This document shows positions 8,450-11,842 of a stretch of DNA of 11,842 bases, piece by piece. The translations under genes were made by a program, and so were the position numbers. Position 1 is the stretch's first letter, and every line of letters begins with the position of its first letter. The stretch comes from JBHEPS01 sp046261635 (GTDB taxonomy: Bacteria > Acidobacteriota > Thermoanaerobaculia > Gp7-AA8). Location of the stretch: the NCBI GenBank assembly GCA_046261635.1, contig JBHEOL010000186.1, forward strand, positions 1 through 11,842. The letters are read 5' to 3'. Under the pieces are notes generated by a model, which worked only from the letters and a program-made list of their open reading frames with translations, made no database searches and had not been told where the DNA came from.

Positions 8450-9883
8450 GTGAACCATACCGTCATCCAGCTTCTTTATCTCGTCTCCGCGGCGCTCTTC
8501 ATCTTCGGCCTCAAGGGGCTGACGAAGGTCAAGACCGCCCGCAACGGCAACCGTCTCTCGGCGCTCGGCATGCTGATCGCGATCGTGGCGACGGTTCTCG
8601 ACCTCGGCCTCGTCGACTTCCGCTGGATCATCGCCGGCCTGATTCTGGGCAGCATCATCGGCGCGTTCGCCGCGATCCGCGTCCAGATGACGCAGATGCC
8701 GGAGATGGTCGCCATCTTCAACGGCTTCGGCGGCATCGCCTCCGCGATGGTCGCCATCTCGACCACGTACCTGCTGGTCTTCGAAACCCTCGAGACGCGG
8801 ACCATGGCCGCGGTCATGGGGGGCTCGTCCGCCGTGAACGTCGCCCTCTCGATCCTCATCGGCGGCGTCACCTTCTCCGGGAGCGTCATCGCCTACATGA
8901 AGCTCGCGGGGAAAGTCGTCAGCAGTGATCCGGTCCTCCTTCCCGGCCGCCACGTCGTCAACGCGCTCCTCTTCATCGGCGCGCTCGGCCTCGGCCTCTG
9001 GGTCGCGTTCGGGCCGGCCGAGGCGTCGATGATCGTCCTCGTCTGCTGGATCGTTCTGGCGATCTCGCTCGCTCTCGGCGTGCTGCTCGTCATCCCGATC
9101 GGCGGCGCGGACATGCCGGTCGTGATCTCCCTCCTCAACTCCTACTCCGGCCTCGCCGCGGCGGCCGCCGGCTTCGTCATCAACAACCCGATGCTCATCG
9201 TCGCGGGCGCGCTGGTCGGCGCCTCGGGGCTGATCCTCACGAAGATCATGTGCGTGGCGATGAACCGCTCGCTCGCGAACGTCATCTTCGGCGGGTTCGG
9301 CGCGGTGGATCCCGGCGCCGCCACGAAGGGAACCGAGTACGGGCCGGTGCGCTCGGGCGGCGGCGAAGAGGCCGCGATGCTCCTCGACGCCGCCGACCGC
9401 ATCATGGTCGTCCCCGGCTACGGTCTCGCCGTCGCGCAGGCGCAGCACATCGTCCGCGAGATGGCGGACATCCTCGAGAAGCAGGGCAAGCGCGTCGAGT
9501 TCGCGATCCATCCCGTCGCCGGCCGCATGCCCGGTCACATGAACGTTCTTCTCGCCGAAGCGGACGTGCCGTACGACCGGCTGCTCGATCTGGAGCAGTC
9601 GAACTCCGAGTTCAAGAACATCGACGTGGCGCTGATCGTCGGCGCGAACGACGTCATCAACCCGATCGCCGAGACGGATCCAACGAGCCCGATCGCCGGT
9701 ATGCCGATCCTGCAGGCGTACAACGCGCGCTCGGTCATCATCATCAAGCGCTCGCTCGCAGCCGGCTTCGCGAACATCAAGAACCCACTCTTCGAAGCGC
9801 CGCATACGATGATGATGTTCATGGACGCGAAGAAAGCCCTCCAGGAAATCGTCGCCGAGCTGAAGATCGCCGCAGCCGCGTAG
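8450..9883 (+). CDS. pntB: NAD(P) transhydrogenase subunit beta (NADP(H)-binding)
   Basis: The 477-residue protein is close to the usual 460-480. Residues up to about 280 contain multiple membrane helices that complete the proton channel. The C-terminal domain binds NADP(H): PGYGLAVAQAQ (about residue 320) is the nucleotide-binding loop, followed by HPVAGRMPGHMNVLLAEA, the VGANDVINP motif and SPIAGMP. The start is GTG 8450. GAGGAG (8438-8443) overlaps the pntAB stop and lies six bases upstream, supporting GTG and translational coupling. The Ala-rich C-terminus ends within the 19-base repeat shared with the MFS gene. It works with the two upstream subunits to supply NADPH using the proton gradient. 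Confidence 0.95.
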   Translation: MNHTVIQLLYLVSAALFIFGLKGLTKVKTARNGNRLSALGMLIAIVATVLDLGLVDFRWIIAGLILGSIIGAFAAIRVQMTQMPEMVAIFNGFGGIASAMVAISTTYLLVFETLETRTMAAVMGGSSAVNVALSILIGGVTFSGSVIAYMKLAGKVVSSDPVLLPGRHVVNALLFIGALGLGLWVAFGPAEASMIVLVCWIVLAISLALGVLLVIPIGGADMPVVISLLNSYSGLAAAAAGFVINNPMLIVAGALVGASGLILTKIMCVAMNRSLANVIFGGFGAVDPGAATKGTEYGPVRSGGGEEAAMLLDAADRIMVVPGYGLAVAQAQHIVREMADILEKQGKRVEFAIHPVAGRMPGHMNVLLAEADVPYDRLLDLEQSNSEFKNIDVALIVGANDVINPIAETDPTSPIAGMPILQAYNARSVIIIKRSLAAGFANIKNPLFEAPHTMMMFMDAKKALQEIVAELKIAAAA

Positions 9884-9897
9884 GGACCGGCTGCGCC
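9879..9897 (+). repeat. 19-base repeat across the pntB stop codon (copy 2)
   Basis: CGTAGGGACCGGCTGCGCC is identical to 6704-6722 and again contains the TAG stop (9881-9883). Here the sequence continues to GGTCC and completes the hairpin at 9884-9902. Confidence 0.7.
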
Positions 9898-9902
9898 GGT
9901 CC
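9884..9902 (+). terminator. Stop-proximal GC hairpin after pntB
   Basis: GGACCGGC and GCCGGTCC pair perfectly (8 bp) around TGC, starting at the base after the pntB stop codon. The following GTTT is too short to be a good U-tract. It may be a 3'-end stabilising stem or the first half of a double terminator with the hairpin at 9915-9943. Confidence 0.45.
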
Positions 9903-9914
9903 GTTTCCGGGTTG

Positions 9915-9949
9915 CGAAGGCGCCGCGCCATGCGGCGCCTTCGTCGTTT
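9915..9949 (+). terminator. Probable intrinsic terminator of the pnt operon
   Basis: CGAAGGCGCCGC (9915-9926) pairs perfectly with GCGGCGCCTTCG (9932-9943) around GCCAT, giving a 12-bp GC-rich stem followed by TCGTTT. The position 32 bases after the pntB stop and the strength of the stem fit operon termination; the short T-run lowers confidence. A G/A-rich run with little other content follows (about 9950-9977). Confidence 0.6.
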
Positions 9950-10048
9950 GGGAAGAGGAGGAGGGGGAGGGGCGGATCCAGATCTGGGCGACCATTTCAG
10001 CGCTGTTTCCGAGCGCACCGGCTCGCGTCGCCTGCACGGCGGACGACA

Positions 10049-10104
10049 GGCGGACGGTGAATGCATTATCCGGCGCGCGTCGGAGAATGCATTCGCTGCC
10101 CGCC
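10049..10104. repeat. Large imperfect hairpin upstream of intI
   Basis: Two 24-base arms (10049-10072 and 10081-10104) flank the loop GCGCGCGT. By hand I count 20 Watson-Crick pairs, two G-T wobbles and two mismatches. The arms share GAATGCATT (10059-10067 and within 10085-10094), itself palindromic at the second copy (GAATGCATTC). It lacks the RYYYAAC/GTTRRRY core boxes of an attC site, so it is not a cassette site by sequence. It may be a REP-like repeat, an operator, or a structure that affects intI expression. Confidence 0.6.
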
Positions 10105-10179
10105 GCGCACCGCCGAGCGCGATTCCACCGCCCGTAGATCTGCTTGCGACGCGACGCGTTCCGAGGGACCCTCGGGAGT

Positions 10180-11145
10180 ATGGCTGAGCCGCCCAAGCTT
10201 CTCGATCGCCTTCGCGCCGCCGTTCTCGCGCGGCACATGAGCCCACGTACGGCCGAGACGTATGCCACGTGGGCGAAGCGCTTCATCCTCTTCCACGGCA
10301 AGCGCCATCCCTCCTCGATGGGAGCGGAGGAAGTCAACGCGTTCCTGACCCATCTCGCGGTCGAGCGGCACGTGGCCGCGTCGACGCAGAGTCAGGCTCT
10401 TGCCGGCCTCCTTTTCCTCTATCGCGCCGTGCTGAACGAGCCGCTTCCATGGCTGGACGACATCGTGCGGGCGCGGCGGACGGAGCGGCTGCCGGTGGTC
10501 CTCACTCCGGACGAGGTCCGTGCGGTACTCGAGCGGATGCATGGAGTGCCGGGCGTGGTCGCGTCGCTCCTCTACGGGGCGGGTCTGCGGCTGCCCGAGG
10601 CGCTCTCGTTGCGGGTGAAGGATGTCGATTTCGAGCGCCACGAGATCGTGGTGCGGGAGGCGAAGGGGCGGCGGGACCGTCGGACGATGCTGCCGCGCAC
10701 TGTGGCCGCTCGCCTGGCCGAGCACCTTTCCGCCGTGCGACTCCTCCATCGTGAGGATCTCGCGCTCGGCTTCGGTGCGGTGCGGCTCCCCTCGGAGCTC
10801 GATCGCAAGTACACGCAGGCGCCCACGGAGTGGAAGTGGCAATGGGTGTTTCCCGCGACGCGGCGGTGGCGCGACCGGGAGAGCGGCCGCGAGCTCCGGC
10901 ACCACCTGGATGAGTCGGTCGTGCAGCGCGCAGTGCGCGGGGCGGCCGAGGACGCTGGCATCACGAAGCGGGTGGGATGCCATACGCTGCGCCATTCGTT
11001 CGCGACGCACCTTCTCGAGCGTGGCCACGACATCCGGACGATTCAGGAGCTTCTCGGTCACCGCGACGTCTCGACGACGATGATCTACACGCACGTCCTC
11101 CAGCGTGGCGCGGGCGGAGTCCGCAGCCCGCTCGATCCGGTTTGA
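10180..11145 (+). CDS. intI: Integron integrase IntI (tyrosine recombinase)
   Basis: This recombinase catalyses attI x attC and attC x attC recombination of gene cassettes. The tyrosine-recombinase residues are all present: R137 (in GLRLPE), K162 (in AKGRRDR), H268 and R271 (HTLRH), H294 (LLGH) and nucleophile Y303 (MIYTH). The integron-specific insertion is visible at about residues 189-235, with LHREDLALGFGAVRLP and TEWKWQWVFP, which XerC/D proteins lack. The C-terminus GGVRSPLD is also typical. The length of 321 residues is within the family range (IntI1 is 337). ATG 10180 was chosen because MAEPPKLLDRLR fits the family N-terminus; GAGGGA (10163-10168) or GGGAG (10174-10178) may serve as ribosome binding site. 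An in-frame TTG at 10144 is less likely. No frameshift or missing residue suggests inactivation. Confidence 0.93.
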   Translation: MAEPPKLLDRLRAAVLARHMSPRTAETYATWAKRFILFHGKRHPSSMGAEEVNAFLTHLAVERHVAASTQSQALAGLLFLYRAVLNEPLPWLDDIVRARRTERLPVVLTPDEVRAVLERMHGVPGVVASLLYGAGLRLPEALSLRVKDVDFERHEIVVREAKGRRDRRTMLPRTVAARLAEHLSAVRLLHREDLALGFGAVRLPSELDRKYTQAPTEWKWQWVFPATRRWRDRESGRELRHHLDESVVQRAVRGAAEDAGITKRVGCHTLRHSFATHLLERGHDIRTIQELLGHRDVSTTMIYTHVLQRGAGGVRSPLDPV

Positions 11146-11259
11146 CGGCGCGGATGCCGCAAACGCGGCGTCATGGAATATCGAGGAGTGCGCAGAGCAC
11201 GGCGCCCCGTTATACGGCGAAAACGGGTGGTACCATTGAGGTCGAAATACTAGTTAGCC
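11146..11259 (+). other. Probable attI primary recombination site
   Basis: The non-coding sequence from the intI stop to the first cassette ends with the core GTTAGCC (11253-11259), whose G/TT junction starts the cassette. No complementary partner (GGCTAAC) lies upstream, so this is not an attC, as expected for attI. It contains two hairpins: GATGCCGC with GCGGCGTC (11153-11172, loop AAAC, one wobble) and CCCGTT with AACGGG (11206-11227). These could be a weak intI terminator, structural parts of attI, or chance. No convincing cassette promoter was found here; TATACG at 11211 and AATACT at 11246 lack -35 partners. Confidence 0.65.
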
Positions 11260-11260
11260 G

Positions 11261-11280
11261 CCGAGGTATCATCTCGGAGG
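11261..11280 (+). promoter_or_regulatory. Cassette leader with hairpin and abutting GGAGG
   Basis: CCGAGG (11261-11266) can pair with TCTCGG (11272-11277) around TATCA, using one G-T wobble. GGAGG (11276-11280) directly touches the ATG at 11281, while GAGG at 11263-11266 is 14 bases away. Either the spacing is poor and initiation is weak, or the short stem brings the distal GAGG closer. This is the only plausible translation signal for the first cassette gene. Confidence 0.35.
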
Positions 11281-11520
11281 ATGAGCCCGACAGTCTTCCG
11301 AGAGGGTCCCTTCAGGTTCTTCTTCTTTTCGCTCGAGGAAGCAAGAATGCACATTCACGTTCATTCAGCAGACGGAGAGGCGAAATTCTGGATCGAACCG
11401 TCTGTTGAACTCTCAGAGAGCCACGGATTCAGGAAGACCCACATCGCTCGAATCGAAGAACTGATCAGAGAACACGAAAATGACATCCGCGACGCATGGA
11501 ACCGGCACTTCGGACGCTGA
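11281..11520 (+). CDS. DUF4160 family protein, possible toxin-like partner
   Basis: The 79-residue protein matches the DUF4160 pattern: MSPTVFREGPFRFFFFS at the N-terminus, HIHV at residues 24-27, and DGEAKFWIEP at 31-40, followed by a charged helical C-terminus ending in AWNRHFG. The biochemical function of this family is not established to my knowledge. Its genes are often directly beside DUF2442 genes, as here, and the pair has the size and overlap of a toxin-antitoxin module; that role is inference. It is the first gene of the integron cassette and overlaps the next gene by 41 bases. The start at 11281 gives the expected family N-terminus. Confidence 0.85.
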   Translation: MSPTVFREGPFRFFFFSLEEARMHIHVHSADGEAKFWIEPSVELSESHGFRKTHIARIEELIREHENDIRDAWNRHFGR

Positions 11521-11746
11521 GGTAACAAACATTTCCCCTCACGGCTTCTGGCTCCTGTTGAGCGGACGCGAGTTGTTCGTTCCGTTTGAGCAGTTTCCCT
11601 GGTTTCGGAATGCCACCGTCGCGCAAATCGTCGAGGTTCAGAAGCTGGGTGATGATCACCTTTACTGGCCTTCGCTCGACGTTGACCTGAGCATCCGGTC
11701 CATCGAGAACCCGGCCCAGTTTCCTCTCGTGAGCCGCGGCGGCTAA
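11480..11746 (+). CDS. DUF2442 family protein, possible antitoxin-like partner
   Basis: The 88-residue protein contains the DUF2442 pattern: VTNISPHGFWLLL at residues 15-27, ELFVPFEQFPWF at 31-42, and HLYWPSLDVDLSIRSIENP at about 60-78. Residues 1-14 are a non-conserved leader that arises from the overlap with the DUF4160 gene. ATG 11480 lies 41 bases inside that gene in a different frame and lacks a clear Shine-Dalgarno, so it is probably translated by coupling. The family may bind DNA or a partner protein, but this is not established. The stop codon lies in the attC core. The two genes travel together as one cassette. Confidence 0.85.
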   Translation: MTSATHGTGTSDAEVTNISPHGFWLLLSGRELFVPFEQFPWFRNATVAQIVEVQKLGDDHLYWPSLDVDLSIRSIENPAQFPLVSRGG

Positions 11747-11842
11747 CTAGCGGTTGAACCGGACGCGAACCGCGTGTTGCTGTGTCTCGAGCTCTATACT
11801 ATTCGGCGTGCGGTTCGCGCCGGTGAACCGCAGGAACGTTAG
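11741..11842 (+). other. attC recombination site of cassette 1 (last bases off edge)
   Basis: The ends are GGCTAAC (11741-11747, R'' box) and GTTAG (11838-11842, start of the R' box). On folding, CTAAC pairs with GTTAG, GCGGTT (11750-11755) with AACCGC (11826-11831), CCGG (11759-11762) with CCGG (11820-11823), and CGCGAACCGC (11764-11773) with GCGGTTCGCG (11810-11819). A11763 is left extrahelical, and an unpaired spacer lies between the R and L boxes. The terminal loop is about 36 bases (11774-11809). This is the conserved secondary structure recognised by IntI on the single-stranded bottom strand. The missing one or two core bases lie beyond the window. Confidence 0.85.

Larger units (their letters stand above)
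11254..11838 (+). mobile_element. Integron gene cassette 1 (585 bp, DUF4160/DUF2442 pair)
   Basis: The cassette begins after the G of the attI core GTTAGCC and ends at the G of the attC core GTTAG (11838). It holds two overlapping genes on the plus strand with almost no spare sequence. The second stop codon (TAA, 11744-11746) is inside the attC core GGCTAAC, which is typical cassette packing. Its base composition is visibly less GC-rich than the intI and pnt genes, consistent with a different origin. Confidence 0.8.
10180..11842 (+). mobile_element. Chromosomal integron, reverse-integrase type (right part off the edge)
   Basis: The unit comprises intI (10180-11145), a probable attI (11146-11259), one complete cassette (11254-11838) and its attC (11741 to the edge). 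intI and the cassette genes lie on the same strand and the cassette is at the 3' end of intI. In most integrons intI is divergent from the array and the array lies at its 5' end. To the left of intI are pntB and its terminator, not cassettes. The attC ends in the core GTTAG at the last base, so another cassette or the array end lies to the right. Confidence 0.8.

Noticed and set aside
10038..10056. Direct repeat GGCGGACG (10038-10045 and 10049-10056) as a recombination or regulator site
   Set aside because: It is short and GC-rich, and expected by chance in this composition. The second copy is already part of the hairpin arm.
10049..10104. Hairpin upstream of intI as an attC site
   Set aside because: The pairing is attC-like, but there are no RYYYAAC and GTTRRRY core boxes and no unpaired spacer next to them.
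9912..10187. Small open frame in the pntB-intI spacer
   Set aside because: It runs through the terminator hairpin and the 24-position palindrome, and its Arg/Gly-rich product looks non-coding.
5227..10246. Long open frames on the minus strand (5227-6729, 6859-8466, 8417-10246) opposite MFS, pntA and pntB
   Set aside because: Their translations are low-complexity Arg/Asp/Glu/Gly-rich strings typical of antisense frames in GC-rich coding DNA. They lie opposite confidently identified genes and have no family features.
10180..11145. Recombinase as XerC/XerD or a phage integrase
   Set aside because: The integron-specific segment (LHREDLALGFGAVRLP to TEWKWQWVFP) and an attC-bearing cassette next door point to IntI.
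11142..11172. TTGACG at 11142 as the -35 box of a cassette promoter
   Set aside because: No A/T-rich -10 hexamer occurs 16-18 bases downstream; that stretch is a GC-rich hairpin.
11774..11809. TATACT (11795-11800) in the attC loop as a -10 box for the next cassette
   Set aside because: The nearest -35-like word, TTGCTG (11777-11782), is only 12 bases away, so spacing is wrong. Unsupported without transcript data.

Overview
The window looks like chromosomal DNA of a GC-rich, Gram-negative-type bacterium. The evidence is dense, GC-biased codons, a three-gene proton-translocating transhydrogenase operon, an exported RHS/teneurin-like protein, REP-like palindromes of the 'ATCCCGAGCGTAGCGAGGGAT' type in intergenic DNA, and a chromosomal integron. 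The overall style would fit Acidobacteriota or a neighbouring deep lineage, but that is an impression, not a placement.

Layout. (1) Positions 1-4865, minus strand: one continuous reading frame of more than 1,621 codons that leaves the window on the left. It encodes a secreted protein with a signal peptide, a six-blade NHL propeller, Ig/IPT- and carboxypeptidase-regulatory-like domains, an RHS/teneurin-type 'GLGGW' segment, a second NHL-like propeller and the first YD repeats of an RHS barrel. (2) 4866-5418: a 553-base divergent intergenic region with a 10-bp hairpin. (3) 5419-6708, plus strand: a 12-helix MFS exporter of the EntS-like type. (4) 6709-7029: an intergenic region dominated by a 181-bp nested palindromic element. 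(5) 7030-9883: pntAA-pntAB-pntB, a tightly spaced operon for membrane-bound NAD(P) transhydrogenase, followed by hairpins including a terminator-like 12-bp stem. (6) 10049-10104: a strong 24-position imperfect hairpin in front of the next gene. (7) 10180 to the end: an integron. It has an IntI-type tyrosine recombinase with all six catalytic residues and the integron-specific extra segment, a probable attI ending in a GTTAGCC core, and a first gene cassette (11254-11838) with an overlapping DUF4160/DUF2442 gene pair. The cassette ends in a well-formed attC that runs to the last base of the window.

The most notable system is the integron. intI and its cassette lie on the same strand, with the cassette at the 3' end of intI. 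This is the 'reverse integrase' arrangement rather than the usual divergent one. The first cassette carries a compact two-gene module that resembles a toxin-antitoxin pair, and the array clearly continues past the right edge. The RHS gene and the cassette look less GC-rich than the MFS/pnt block: a hand count of single 60-base rows gives about 58% (1-60), 75% (7561-7620) and 55% (11461-11520). This suggests different histories.
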